64,000 bases of DNA from Dasyornis broadbenti (Eukaryota > Chordata > Aves > Passeriformes > Dasyornithidae). Numbering within the stretch: the stretch's first letter is position 1; every line of letters begins with the position of its first letter. Shown in pieces: positions 1 to 11,924 of the stretch. The notes under the pieces were generated by a model that was not told the DNA's origin, ran no database searches, and worked only from the letters and a program-made list of their open reading frames with translations. The translations under genes were made by a program, and so were the position numbers. The DNA is taken from NCBI GenBank assembly GCA_013397935.1, contig VZRN01011462.1, positions 64,296 through 128,295 on the forward strand, in the 5' to 3' direction.

Positions 1-438
1 AATATTGCTGATCCAAGTCAGCATGCCATTGGCCTTCTTGGCCACCTGGACACAGTCCCAGCTCAGATGGCTGTCAACCAGCACCCCCACATCCCTTTCC
101 ATCAGGCAGCTCTCCAGCCTGTCTGCCCCCAGCCTCTTGCACTGCATAGGATTGTTCTGTCCCAAGGGCAGGACCCAGCACTCAGCCTTGTTGAACCTCT
201 TACCACTGTCCTCAGCCCATTGTTCCAGACTGTCCAGATCCTTCTGCAAAGCTTTCCTGGCCTCCAGAAGATCACGACTCCCACCCAACTTGGTGTCAGC
301 TGCAAACTGACTGAGGGGACACTCAAGCCTCTCATCCAGATAACAGATAAAGGTATCGAACATGACCAGCCCCAGTACTGAGCCCTGGAGAACAGTGCTC
401 ATGACTGGCCAGCTGCATTTAACTCCATTCAGCACCAC
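1..438 (-). pseudogene. CR1 ORF2 reverse transcriptase fragment, dead
   Basis: This is the palm-to-thumb part of the CR1 reverse transcriptase. The minus-strand frame is open for 146 codons from just after a TGA at 439-441 to the window edge, which is long for an old CR1 copy. Recognisable in order are a QGSVLG box, the catalytic box, a TKLGG motif, a WAE...RFNKAE stretch and a VAKKANG stretch. At 292-306 the catalytic box reads FAADTKLG, where active CR1 elements have FADDTKLG. The first catalytic aspartate is therefore alanine, so the enzyme would be inactive even if made. There is no start of ORF2 and no endonuclease domain, so this is a transposon remnant and not a host gene. Confidence 0.85.
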
Positions 439-789
439 TCATCCTGACAGTTTTTACCCAGTGCACCCATCCAAACCATGAGCAGCCCATTTCTTCAAGA
501 GAATGCTACGGGGAAACAGTGTCAAAGGCTTTACTAAAATGCAGGAGAACAACATCCGCAGCCTTTCCCTCATCCACTATGCAGGTCACCCTCTCATAGA
601 AGGAGGTCAGGTTAGTCAAACAGGACATGACATTCACAAACCAGTGTTGATTATGGCTTTCATAAACCCATGGGCCTGATCCCCTTGTTGTCTTGCATGT
701 GCCACATGATGACTCAAGATGATCTGCTCTGTGACCTTCCCTGGCATCGAGGTCAAGCTGACAGGTCTGCAGTTTCCTGGATCTACAGC
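1..789 (-). mobile_element. CR1 LINE, 5'-truncated, cut by the window edge
   Basis: Read on the minus strand, this is the 3' part of a CR1 (chicken repeat 1) non-LTR retroposon. It spans the middle and end of the reverse transcriptase domain of ORF2. The plus strand shows the familiar antisense CR1 phrases in order, including the stretches for the KKANG, RFNKAE, ADTKLGG and QGSVLG peptides. CR1 copies itself by target-primed reverse transcription and is usually truncated at its 5' end. Here the homology fades near 789, and the 3' end lies left of the window. Divergence from other CR1 copies is moderate, with stops and small indels right of about 440. The assignment is secure; the exact right boundary is good to about 10 bases. 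Confidence 0.96.
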
Positions 790-3700
790 CTTAAGTAAGT
801 TGAATACTTGATTTGAATAGTATTCAAATGTAGAGTGGAAAGCAGTTTCTCTTCTGCAAATTGTAAGGTCTCCAGCCCCTGAAGAAATTCAAGGAGCACA
901 CAACACATAAAAATGAGAGCCAGTGAGTGAAGTCAGGGTTCAAATTAATGGGATTAAACTGATACAAACAATGGGTACATGCCCTGCTTTCCACATTTCT
1001 ATATCCCAAGAAATAGTTGTGAATTTGATTGACTTTTCCCGAATACATTTCTTAAGATGTAACTTAATATTTTTCTTGATTTCTCTAGGGTTGTTTATCC
1101 CATGCTGACCCCTGTAATACCTCCCAAATTAGTGTTTGGTGCCAAATTCATTAGCATGCTATTAATCAGTCCCTCTAAGGAAAGTAAGAAAGAAATTAAT
1201 GCTACTATACTACAGTTGGAAAAGAAAATTCCTTAGGGAGAAAGGAAAGTAAAAAGAGAGGGAAAACTAAAGCAGGGTGGAGGATGCTTCAGGAAATGGA
1301 GGAAGATAGAAGAATGAGAAAATGATAGATAGAAAATTAGGGGTAAAAGAGATATTAAGAAAAAGAAAAAAGAAACAGCCAACCAAAAAAAAGAAACAAA
1401 AGTGTCTGGTTCAGATAACTTCTGAGAGGGTACTAAATTTCAAATATGAGAAGTCCACAGATCCAGGTCCATGCCTAAAATTAATCTTGTGTTTTATTCA
1501 GGCCAACATAAAATTCAGTTTTCTACACAAGGATTTAAAGCACCAGAGAGAATAAATCCTTTGGAAACTTGGTGAGATTAGGGCACCTACCTCCCCTACG
1601 TTTCTTGATAAATATTGAACTTCAAGATAGAGTATTAAAATATAAAATAAATTATGCCAGAGCTCTTTTAGTACTATTTCATATTCAGTGAAGGAACCTG
1701 AACAGAATTAAATTTCTACTCAGCTACTTAGCACTGGGCTAAGTGTCAAGAAGCAGCAATTCTTTTCCTCAGGCCAACATGATAACAATTCCTTGCAGCT
1801 CACCAGACATTTTGTTGGAAATAAAATCTGTATCATGGTGGGGCTTTTTGTACAATTAAGTCACCACCATTCCCAGACACAGAAGAGAGGACTAAGCACT
1901 TGACATCCTCAGTTGATGACACCTCTCTGGCTCCATCCATCACCACAGCATCAGAGCATCACTTGCATGGGCACTAAGAAATACACACCTCTGACTCATC
2001 CCAGTGCTGTATAGTCTGGCTTGGCTGTTATGTACCATGGTGTATCAAAAGGAGAGTGAAATAGAATCTTAGACCTTGGCTCACTACTAGAGACCAGAAG
2101 AGGTATTGTTACATGAATGGGATGGGATTTACGAAAGGAATACTGGCTCCTTCCTGTATTTTGAAACAAAACTAACCCCGCAAAATGTCTAGTTCTGGAA
2201 AGTTAAAATTGAGTCCTGCATGGCATTGGTGAGTTCCCTGGGAGAATCATGGTGTTGCTCCACCCAAAACTACCCCAAAAAGTGTTCTAGGGATGTCACA
2301 GTGCTGACAATTGAGCCTTAACATTTGATAATGTACTCTGACTTCATTTAATTTACTAGGGTAGATGTCATCATTGCAAAGCATTGTGAGGCCTATGTGT
2401 TCCAAATTTCATTTTTATTCAGGTGCACTAATTCCAATGCCAATTATTTCCCTGCATTCTTACTAGTAATTATTATTTATTAATTCTGTCAAATCTGGTA
2501 ATATTTCCCTTTGGGCAAAAAACAACTAACCAACCAACAAATCCTCCAGCTCTAGATATATATGCATGAAAAAATACCTTTTTAAATTCCACTTATTACA
2601 AATAAATCTGTGCCTAAAACTCACCTCTGGATTTTTTCCCAACGTTTGATGAAGTCTGGATCCAGGTTTGAATTTTTATGAAGTCTGGACTTCTTTCAAC
2701 AGGTTCTTTGAATTTGATTATTGATGTGCTTGACAGACAGAAGCAAGTCCCTAAATTAGTTAATCTTTAGTACACCAGTAAGATTCAATTGTAAAGGCAA
2801 ATGGTGATACAAACATCTTTTTTTTTTATTATTTAAGGATGTTTCACACATAAAAATGTACCCACATCTTAATCCGCAAGAATTATCTGCTTCCCAGTGA
2901 AATAAAGTCTAGCATCATGTGGCGGTAAGGAATGGTAGAGGATGGGATACTGGGAAATGGGGGTGGAGAACAGAAGAAGTGAGTGGGAAGCTGGGCAACC
3001 CCCCACTCAGTCCTGCTTTAAGACCCGAACCCACCTTGCACTGGTAGGGAAAGATAGGTCCTTCTTTGGCTGTCCTCTTCAACAACATATCATGTAATCT
3101 GGCATGTGGAGAATGCTGGAGGGCATTAAAAACAGAGCTTTGAACAGAAATCCAGGCTTGGGGAATCTAGCATATGCTGGGGAGCACAGGCAGCTCACTG
3201 TGAAGAATTAGAAACTCCTTTGGTGCTAATAGCTTCTAAAAAGGTAATAGTTTAATAGGGCTGGAAGAGAAGAGCATGCTAAAAATTTTCTCAGGCAAGA
3301 TTTTGTATATCCTGATGGGAAATGGAGGGGAGGGAGAAGAAATCCATCATTTTCTTCTCAGGTATTTATTAGAATAAAAGTGGAACTGTAATTTCTGAGG
3401 ATTCCCTCATCACGGTGTTGATAGCTTTACATGCCAAAGATTTCAGTGAGTGGTGACAACCTCCTTCCACATAACAACAGAGACAACGGGGCTTCAGAGT
3501 CACATGTTTATTTAATTTCATTAGTGCTGTTGTTGCAATAGTAACTACAAGCACCTAAAGGACTTCTAAGATCTAAAAAAAAAAGTTCTTATTAAAAACA
3601 TTACTTTGCTGGAAAACTTTGCTGTCATATGGTTAAGGCTGCTCATTTGCTTCCATAAAATCAGTATCAGCATAATTCAAACTTCTGAGAAACCAGGAAA

Positions 3701-5405
3701 TACAGAGGATAATAAAGCAACATTCAATTCAACCTTTGTAGTAATGCTTAATATAGCTGTAATGGAAATAATTCACCTTTTCAGTGAGTGACTTTCAGAG
3801 AACATAATATGTAACTACTATAGCTCAGGCATTCCTTGTCTTTGGAGAAGTGGACTGTATTCAAAGTGACACTTCTTTTACATGCATGCTCTGACCCAAT
3901 TTCCTGGAAAAAAAATCCATGATAAGTAAATTTTGTCTTTCCCCCCGACTCACCGTTTAGTCACACATATATTATTAAGCCCACAGAATATTTTTCCTAC
4001 CTTACTTTGCACTTTTGATCCCACCCACAGGAGTGATGTCCACTGTGGGGCTGAAGCCCCATCTGAAGGTATGGCCTCCCATTTTCCCTACTATCATCAT
4101 TTACTAAGTTTTCTACTATTTGACACAGCAATAATCAATTCAGCAAATACTGCCAGTTCCCTGTTCCCATTGCCAGCTCCCAGGAGGGAAAAATAAAGGT
4201 TGCTTGAATGTTGACCTAAACTCTGTGTTTCCTGGCTTCCAAAAGTCTGAATTTTGCTGAAGCCGATATTTTATAAGAGCTCCAGCTACTGCCAGGAAAT
4301 CCTAACTCTGCATTAATTAAATCAGTCAGTAAGAAGATGCTTTAAAGACCTGATATTTGCTATTTTCTCGATTCTTAAAGTATATTTGAGAGAGCATCTT
4401 TGCAATATGTTGGTCTGTGACTCAGGATGAGAAAAAAATTCTGAAGAGTCCTGAAGTTCCTAGTAAGGACTAGATGCATTGGTAGACTGGGTTGGGGTTT
4501 TTCTCTGTGTGGGGGATGGTAGTTTGGTTTTGAACATTTTCCCGCTGATAGACTCTTTGATATCAGGTGAATGGTGTTCACCACCATTTTGCTTCATTGC
4601 TGTCATGGGTTCTGCTTTTAATGAGTCAGAAAACACTGAGCTGAGGGTGAGCTGGCTTCTTTAGCAGGTATATACAGAGAAACCAGCTTTTGCAAATATG
4701 TATATAACTGTTTGAAGCCACAAACACTGCACCAGTTTTCAGCTGAGCTCAGCTCCTCTCTCTTCAAGAAAAAAAAAAAAAAAAGAAAAAGGATAGTTAA
4801 TCACAAAATACTTGGTGGACCTCAGTGGCACATTTTACAGCTGGGTTTTCAGAAGCATTTCAGTGAGCTCTTTGTGTGGTACATGAACACCTTTTTAAAA
4901 CTGATCCAAGCTGTATATGGACAAAGTATAGACCGAAGCTGAAGTTTTGACCTAGGATTACAGATAATCTAATCCTTTAGTTCAAGTTCTGTCAAAACTC
5001 TGCCACAAACCCATTACTTAATGTTACAGTTCTACAGCTCTGTAATAGGATGGAAATGCTGTGGCACAACCGTAATGCTGACAGAAGACTAGAGAAGAAG
5101 GATCAGTGGTGTCAGTGGAAACAGGGGATGCACACCTCTCACCCCCTCCATCTTCTGATGTAAACTTGTATACCACAGCTGTCTCTCAAAGGTAACTGAA
5201 ACCTTCTTGACCTTCCATTTCCATAACCTGAAAACTCTCCTCCCACGGTGGCTGGACAACACTGTGGTGGCAAGGGCAAAGAAAAAATGTTTTAAAGTCA
5301 ATCCAAGCATTTGAAATTTTCAAAGAATAACATGAAGAAATGTTTTCCATTGGAAAAGTAGTATTATCCTGCCAATTTAGGAATGGCGAAACACCTCAGC
5401 AGGTG
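790..5405. other. Non-coding stretch, no gene recognised
   Basis: This is AT-rich sequence with no convincing exon. About 1177-1420 is strongly purine-rich on the plus strand, mainly GA and A runs, and its lysine- and arginine-rich open frame is a consequence of that composition. A 16-A run lies at 4769-4784, just after a 14-bp perfect palindrome at 4741-4754 (AGCTGAGCTCAGCT). Short plus-strand GTGAGT motifs near 921, 2890, 3450 and 3782 lack open frames upstream. Confidence 0.6.
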
Positions 5406-5425
5406 TTCATGAATATTCATGAATA
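5406..5425. promoter_or_regulatory. Perfect four-unit heat-shock-element palindrome
   Basis: Bases 5406-5423 read TTCATGAATATTCATGAA, a perfect 18-bp palindrome. It is also two tandem copies of the 10-mer TTCATGAATA (5406-5425). Its structure is TTC-at-GAA-ta-TTC-at-GAA, that is, four alternating nTTCn/nGAAn units at exact 5-bp spacing. This is the consensus bound by heat-shock factor trimers, which need at least three such units. No TATA box or CpG island lies beside it, and no heat-responsive gene is recognised in the window. It may therefore be a distal site or a chance product of a 10-bp duplication. Confidence 0.4.
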
Positions 5426-6554
5426 CACAGGAGCAGACCGTCACCAAACTCACTGCTCCTTCCAACCATTAAACCATTATCAGAAAGTGGTGGTTGATGC
5501 TGGGCAATATCAAGAGCTCAAGGATATAAAACTGATGTATACTTCAGCTTATAGTAATAGATTTCGAAAAGAATTCAGCAGTGGCATGAGTAAGCCCAGT
5601 GGCATCAGCTCCTGTGATGTCTGAATTTGGTCAGTGGATGAAACCAAACAAAGCAGATCTTGCTTTAGAAATGAATTTTACATAGCCTTTGTGCAGTTCA
5701 ACACTGCAGGAGAAGAAAAAAGGATATTCAGGCACAGACAACTCCAACACTCTCCCTGAGGAAGATTTCTGTGGCAACCAGTGATTATATGTGATTGAAG
5801 CCATGCAAAACATTTTCAGAGAGCTGTTTCTTCTCAGGTGAAAATGGGCTTGCTTTTGAATTCACAAATTCCTAAATGAAACTGGCCACCTCCTCCAGTG
5901 TTCCAATGTGTGCCCCCTTCCTCTCACAGAAATAAATAATGTGATCATCTGTTCACTAGAATGACTGCCAAAATCCTGGAAGTAATGGTTGTAAATATTT
6001 TTAATGTCAAGCTTGTTGAGTTGTTCTAGATTTGTCTGTTGGCTTCAGACAAATCCCAGTTCCCTTACCATCCAGCTTCATGTTATCCAAAAAGCCAGTA
6101 GAAAATTCTCCTTCATATTTTCAGACAGGGAACTGCACTCTTTGTGTTGTCCTCTAGCTGGAAAAGATAAAGAAGCATTCTGCTTCCTGTGTGGGGGTCT
6201 CTAGTATCTATCTTACTGACCACAAGCAATCCAAAGAGACAGACACAGGGATATGAGCATTTGAAGAAATAACTGCACATTCTAAAGACATCAGAGGAAA
6301 GTAATATAGGCCACCTTCCCCCTAAGATAGTAACACTGCTGTGTTTATGAATGACCTTAATTTTGAATGACCTTACAGACTACTCTGAAATCAGAGATAA
6401 TATCAGTCGAGTTAAACACTTAAGGTCCTTCCCTGGCAATAGAGCTGGATGTAGCATAGTTATGTGGAAGTCAGCTTTGTGTGTTTGCATGCAAAGGTCC
6501 TGCACTTACACATGGACTGCAAAACTACTGCTATCTCCATTGATCTACTTCTCT
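5426..6554. other. Non-coding stretch, no gene recognised
   Basis: The sequence is mixed-composition and unique-looking. The short open frames here show no domain, no splice context and no codon pattern that stands out. I see no repeat family in it. Confidence 0.5.
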
Positions 6555-6580
6555 TGTAGCCATGGTGAACCATGGCTACA
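6555..6580. repeat. 11-bp perfect inverted repeat, 4-base loop
   Basis: TGTAGCCATGG at 6555-6565 and CCATGGCTACA at 6570-6580 are exact reverse complements separated by TGAA. The sequence could form a short hairpin in DNA or RNA. It is too short for a microRNA precursor and has no following U-run. Function is unknown. Confidence 0.9.
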
Positions 6581-9506
6581 CTCCTGTTCACTAGGTCATG
6601 CCTTTCCCAAATGGTAATCTGCAGAAATCAAAAAATCTTTCATCTCCTTTGCATCACCGACACAAACACGGACTCACCCCCCAGATAGTTCCCAGGTTTG
6701 GGACTTGATACACCCATCCTTTCCAAAGAGCATGGAAAAGGGTTAAGTGCTAAAAAGCAGAACTAGCAGAGGAGTGCTTATGCTAGTGGCAGCTTTTATG
6801 CAAGTGCCCTGCTGCCTGTCTGGCTGACTGCAGGATGCCAGCCTTTGCTCTGCTAGGGTATGCCTAGGAACATTTTAATGGGAAGTGGCCTGGTCTTTAA
6901 AAATCAATAATTAGAGGGGAAAACTTTGTTTAAAAAAAATGGAGCCATGTTACAGAACAGCCATGCAACTGGACAAAAGCATTTCCAAACATGATTTCAG
7001 TCTGTGTCTGTGTGTTTTTCCTTCACATGCACAGCAAGCACTATTTTGCAAGAATTGTATTTTCCCACCATATTGTTTTTATTGAGAGGTTTCTTTTTCC
7101 TCAAAATCCATGCTCTGATGTCATAATTTCCAAAGTCCTCACTTATTTTGGTTTCATTAAAAATTTTGCCCTCCTGAATTTGAAAAAGAAGAGGAAAGCT
7201 AAACTGTAAAGTTTTAAATACTTGAGAGTTTTTCAGTAGGTCCAGGGATGGAAGTTTGGGGCCTGATGCTCAGTTTCTGACTGTTGGAGTCAGCAGAGCT
7301 ACTAGCCTCAAGGCCAGAAGGCTTAAAAACAGTGGTTTAATGCTCATACAAGGATTTGAGTAGGATGTTTTCTTTTATTCTTACTTCCCCACCCCTATGC
7401 TAGTACCAAATTACATACATTGCTTCAGATTTCCAACATTTCCCAATCTGGATTAATTTACATTTGGAGAGAGGGTGTGAATTAAACTGTTATAAAAGGC
7501 TTAGATGCAGTGCCAACTTGTTACTATGCTCTTTCAAGCATCAAATGCTTTTTCTATTAAGGAAGCTCTCAGAGAATTTCTTGCATCTGGAAATCTCCCT
7601 CATTGCAGAGTTTATCAAATGCAAAATATGATAAATATACAAATGAAGGCATTCATAGTAACACATCTCATGGAGACCCTGCTGCAGTTGGAGGCTTTGT
7701 CATACTATGGCCTACAGTAAGATATTGCTGTCTTCAAGGAGATTTCAGTCTGAGAAAAAACCTAGCTCCTGCGGGGATGCCAAATGCAAGGGAAGGGTCA
7801 AAAGCAACTCGACAGAAGCAACCAGGAGACAAGCAGAGGACAGAGCACACATCGAACTGTTACAGCTGACAAAGTCAGAACTGTCAGCCTTCAGCTTGAA
7901 CTGCACCTAACAGTCCAAAGTGAGAAGCTGGGCCTGATAGCACTTCTTAATTCATTAAATATTCTGGGAATGACTTCAGCTTCCATGTTACTTTTTACAT
8001 GCCACCTAGTAGACAGCTATACCTAGGAGTGAATATGAAGTCTGCCCTTGTTTTCTACTGGTCTTTTTCCTTGAATTTTCTCATATGTCAAGTGTCTACA
8101 GACAGAGAATTCCACTTTTGCCAAGGGATGGGATAAAATTCCTCTCTCTAGTTGGTTGCAAACGTCACATTCACAGCATGCCTTTTAGTGATAACACTAA
8201 AGCATGGGATGAGGCTGATTCAAATTTGGGTGTGTCTAAAGGATGGTCTCACTCTTGCAGTTACTGATACTTGTGTCAGAGCTGGGTTAGTCACGAAGGA
8301 TTTTGCTCGCAAATTGCATTCAAGGTCCATGTAACTTTTCCCTTGCCAGCATTAGCCTCTGCCAATTTTTGTAAGCTCTGTAAAAATTACTCATGGTTCA
8401 GAAATTTCTCAGAGATTGCAATTTCCATCCTGAAGCATTAGTGGCCAACATATCCTCAGGATGCTTTAGTATGTTCATCTACTTGTCATCTTTAGCCTGC
8501 CTTAACCTCACACTCACTGTCACCTGGGTAAGTGTCCTTCTTCAAGTGAGGGAATATGGGCTGGAGCGTAGAGCTGAGTATCTGGTTTCTTTCCAATGGG
8601 CCTGCAGAAGCAGAAGGTTTTCAAAGCTCTGAGGGGAGTTGTTGGTGAACATTTTTTTCTCCTTCGTTCCTCTTCTCCAATGAACAGCTACAAGAGCCTT
8701 AGAGGTTCCGCATTCCCCCTTTACCAGATTTCTTTACGAGTGTGTGATGAGTTTTGTAGGGTAGCTACAGAGTACAGCTCTTCTCCCACATCACCACTAG
8801 CTGTCAGAGCCAGTCCAAATGCTGCCATCAAGGATCCTAGTCCTTTCCACCAGTTCAATAGCTTACTTACTTTTCTCTCTGATCCTTGACTGAGTGGGGA
8901 GAGAATAATGCATCAGCTTATAACTCATCAAATGTGACTAATAGTTTTATGGTGTTTAACAGATGAGATAAATGTGAACTGATGTGAACTGAAAAGTAAG
9001 GAAATTGCCAGGCAGCAGGTTTTAAACAATCAGAAAACAATTGCTTACACATGGTGCTTAATGCTGTTGTGACTCATAGCCACCAGTTGTAGCAGCAAAA
9101 ATGGATGTGTGCTTTAAAAAGATTGGAAAGATTTGTGAAGGATGATTCCACCCTTGGCTTTTAAATATGATGATCCAAATGCAACCTCTGACTCAGGAAA
9201 CTCTTCAACTCTGCCTAAAAGTGCTACAATGTTCTAGGAGAAAAAACACTCTTCCGAGAGAAATGTTCCCTAAGCATTGACCTTGGCCTCTGTTGATGTT
9301 ACGTTGCTGAGCTAGCTGAGCTCTGGTATAGCATAATGTTATTTTTCAAAAAAAATCTGCATTTGGCTAATACAGTGAGTAATCTCTGTCATACAGGGGC
9401 TAATCTATAAGGCCTTGTACCGTTCTGATGAAATTATTACTGGCATCCAATATTGTTGGATATTGCTGGATCCTATGCAATTAAATACATCTGTGGTTCT
9501 AATAAC
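6581..9506. other. Non-coding stretch, no gene recognised
   Basis: Several overlapping open frames of 60-97 codons occur at 7500-8030 and 8590-8890, in different frames of the same DNA. None has a recognisable domain or a clean acceptor-donor pair. I regard them as chance. No transposon family is recognised. Confidence 0.5.
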
Positions 9507-9521
9507 GGGGGGGTGGGGGGG
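9507..9521 (+). repeat. G-tract (G7-T-G7)
   Basis: Two runs of seven guanines are separated by one T. This is a simple low-complexity tract. It could stack as part of a G-quadruplex, but four separate G-runs are present only if the two runs are subdivided. Confidence 0.9.
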
Positions 9522-9648
9522 TTACCCAGCACACAGTCTGTATTCATTCTTCTCTGCCATGGCTCACCAAATAGAAATGGAAACAATGGGAACGTGTCCA
9601 CACTGTGCTGGCAATGCTTCTGAGCCTGCAATACAGAAGGCAGGCTGC

Positions 9649-9667
9649 AGAGAGAGAGAGAGAGAGA
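9649..9667 (+). repeat. (AG)n microsatellite
   Basis: About 9.5 perfect AG units. It inflates arginine/glutamate-rich open frames on the plus strand and serine/leucine-rich ones on the minus strand; neither is evidence of a gene. Confidence 0.97.
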
Positions 9668-10233
9668 AAACACTGGTGTGCTGCTGCACCTCCTGACGTA
9701 ACCCACAACAGATCTGGCTATCCTTGCAGTCATAAAACAGCCACTGAAAAAAAAACCAAAACCCGAACTACTTTATTCAGTAATTGTGTAACCTACACAG
9801 CCACACTGCAGCTGAGGTGAGAATCTTGCAGATAGTTTGGATAAAAGTATCAAACCTCAGCTTCCCCAGGCAGGAGATTGCATTCACTCCTGCTCAGCCT
9901 AACAGGCTCAGAGCTCTCCTGAAACACAGAGGTTAAATTTGCCACTGCAAACATTCCCACCCAAGAGACTGCCCTGAAGCTTTTTACAGGGAAAGGATTT
10001 AATTAGAATGTGATTTTTGTGGTACAATGCAATATTCAGTACAACAGGACCACCAAAATTTATGCTTTGTGATTCGTGGCGAAGGTTTGCTTAGGCAAAT
10101 TTTAAGATGATCCCTAGGCAGAGAAAGGGCAAAGGCACCAGAGAGGAGGAGAGACTTTGCTGAGCAGGTTTGAATGTCATAAATGCACAGTTATGGCTTA
10201 GTGTTTGTATCACAGTTGACAGATGCTGCAGCA

Positions 10234-10345
10234 GTCACATGACTAGAATATGACCTCATATTTCGGCTCTCTCTCCTCCTCCCCCAGTGATGAGGGCAGT
10301 GCTGGCACTTAAATAAGCAGAGGGCATTTCCAGAAGGCTAGTTTG
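10234..10345 (+). promoter_or_regulatory. TATA-like promoter candidate with extended E-box
   Basis: GTCACATGAC at 10234-10243 is an extended E-box of the kind preferred by MITF/TFE-family factors. Near 10250 lies TGACCTCA, one base from a CRE. A pyrimidine-rich tract ends in CCCCCAG at about 10287, and TTAAATAAG at 10309-10317 is TATA-like. Together these resemble a small TATA-type promoter that would start plus-strand transcription near 10340. The frame that follows (10421-10681) has no recognisable product. This is motif reading only and may be chance. Confidence 0.22.
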
Positions 10346-11770
10346 CAAGTTACTTAAAGGAGAAGCCTGAATTTTGGCACAGAGATACACTCTGTACGGA
10401 CTATTTACAGCTACTCAACAGTGGCGGTGAAGCAAAACACTTCACCTCTACTTGGGAAGTGCACTACAGTTACTGTTAGGGCAAAAACATTGAATCCCAA
10501 ATCACATGGGCTTAGACAATCCGTTCTCAAAGAAAAATTTGCAGAAGGGGCAGCAGAGGGAAGAAATGCCTCTGTGACTCTTCAGGTTTACCCTGCAGAC
10601 AGTGGAGCTGCTGCAAGCTCTGATGTCCTCCAGGGATCTGTGAGAGATGTTGCAGCCACGAGGAGGCCACCTCTGCCCTGACATTGTTCCAGAACCCACT
10701 CTGGATGCTCTGGCAGGGTGATTTCACAGGAGGATTGAACAACCAGGAAGAATACATAATTTTATGGACATTTTCCAGTGGTACTGAGTGAACTCTTAAG
10801 TCCATCCACTCCTTCTTGCATAGATTTTGGATTATGCAATTCCCAGACGGGTTCGGGGAGGAAGACACAGTGTGATACTCTCTCAACAGCTGAACACCAC
10901 TTCTGCAGGAAAGGGAACCCCACTTTTCCAAATTTCTAAAGGTGCAATTGGCCCCATGTGAATAATTTTCTATCATAGCACTGTTACACAGGGACCAAAG
11001 TTGAGACTGGTTGAGAGGTAAAAATACTAAATTAAAATCCCAGCTTTGGCACTGACCCCCATTACAAGTTATACCAATGGGAAGTATTCTAGTAGTGCAG
11101 AGATTTTCTCACTAATGCAGCTGCATTTTGCAGCTATTTATGGACTACAGACCTGAACCTTTCCTACACAGCTTCATATTTTTCCAAAAGATAAAAAGTA
11201 AAATTTTCCGTACAACTACTTGCCGCTAAGCCTTCTTTTCTTTAGCCTGATGTTGGATTGAAATGTGGCATGATTATTCTCATCTATCAGGAGCAGTGGT
11301 AATTCTTTGGAGCCATAATATCCCACTTAGCCTTGTTAATGTTGACAGCACACCACAACTGACTGGGATTTCTCTGCTTTTGATATACAGGGGGTTTCAG
11401 TCACGTTTGGGTTTCAGCTCCATGAAGGTCTTTGCTTGAAAAGTTCTGGCTACATACAACAGTGGTTATTTTGATTATCCCAGCTGAAGCATGAGCATTC
11501 CCAAAAGGACCAGCAGCTCAGTGCCTTCCTGCTTTTGCCCTGCTTTGTTGCTGACCTGTTACAAGACTTTGCTGAAGATCTTCGTATAATTATTTAGTTT
11601 CTTAAGCGAAAGAAAATTAAAAACTGAAAATCTGGGGACGAGAAGAGGTCTGCGTGCGTGTGTGTTACACGTGTGTCAGGTGTTACTACTTGTCCATAAG
11701 CAAGAGTGTTCTAGTCCTTTGGAGTGTGCTTGGGTGGCTGAGCCTTCATCCCCAGCAAGCGCAGTGTCTC
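10346..11770. other. Mostly non-coding; one unassigned 149-codon minus frame
   Basis: The main item is a minus-strand open frame at 10527-10976 with a possible acceptor just before its first ATG (a CAG at about 10981-10983 on the minus strand). It resembles no family I know and has no clear partner exon. The rest shows no repeat or exon signal. It lies left of the 11.9 kb island, so it would be downstream of a minus-strand transcript from there. Confidence 0.35.
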
Positions 11771-11810
11771 TCCTCCATGGCACTTGAGGCCAAGTGCTCG
11801 GCTGTCATAC

Positions 11811-11924
11811 TCAAGGCTCCGGATGCTCCCTCAGGAAAAGGAGCAGCGCCGGCGACAGCTCAGCGCCGCCAACCCTGGGTCCGCCGCCCGCGCCCGCCAT
11901 GTTGGGAGCCGCGCACGGCGCCAT
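11811..11924 (-). CDS. Candidate short minus-strand ORF or first exon at a YY1-type promoter
   Basis: On the minus strand an ATG at 11924-11922 sits in a strong Kozak context (AAGATGG). It opens a 37-codon frame ending in TGA at 11813-11811. A second ATG, also in strong context (AACATGG), follows eight codons later. The predicted start is Ala/Gly/Pro-rich, then becomes ordinary sequence ending in ELSPALLLFLREHPEP. This is the pattern of a true N-terminus rather than of random CpG DNA. The frame ends at once near a weak donor (GAGTATGA), so it may be a short protein, an uORF, a decayed exon 1 or chance. I do not recognise the family. Both start codons lie inside YY1-type motifs, as in many vertebrate housekeeping genes with short leaders. 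Confidence 0.28.
   Translation of the reverse strand: MAPCAAPNMAGAGGGPRVGGAELSPALLLFLREHPEP

Noticed and set aside
10527..10976. 149-codon minus-strand open frame
   Set aside because: No domain, no clear donor-acceptor partner, and in 64 kb a few frames of this length are expected by chance. It lies downstream of the 11.9 kb minus-strand start, but the phases cannot be joined sensibly.
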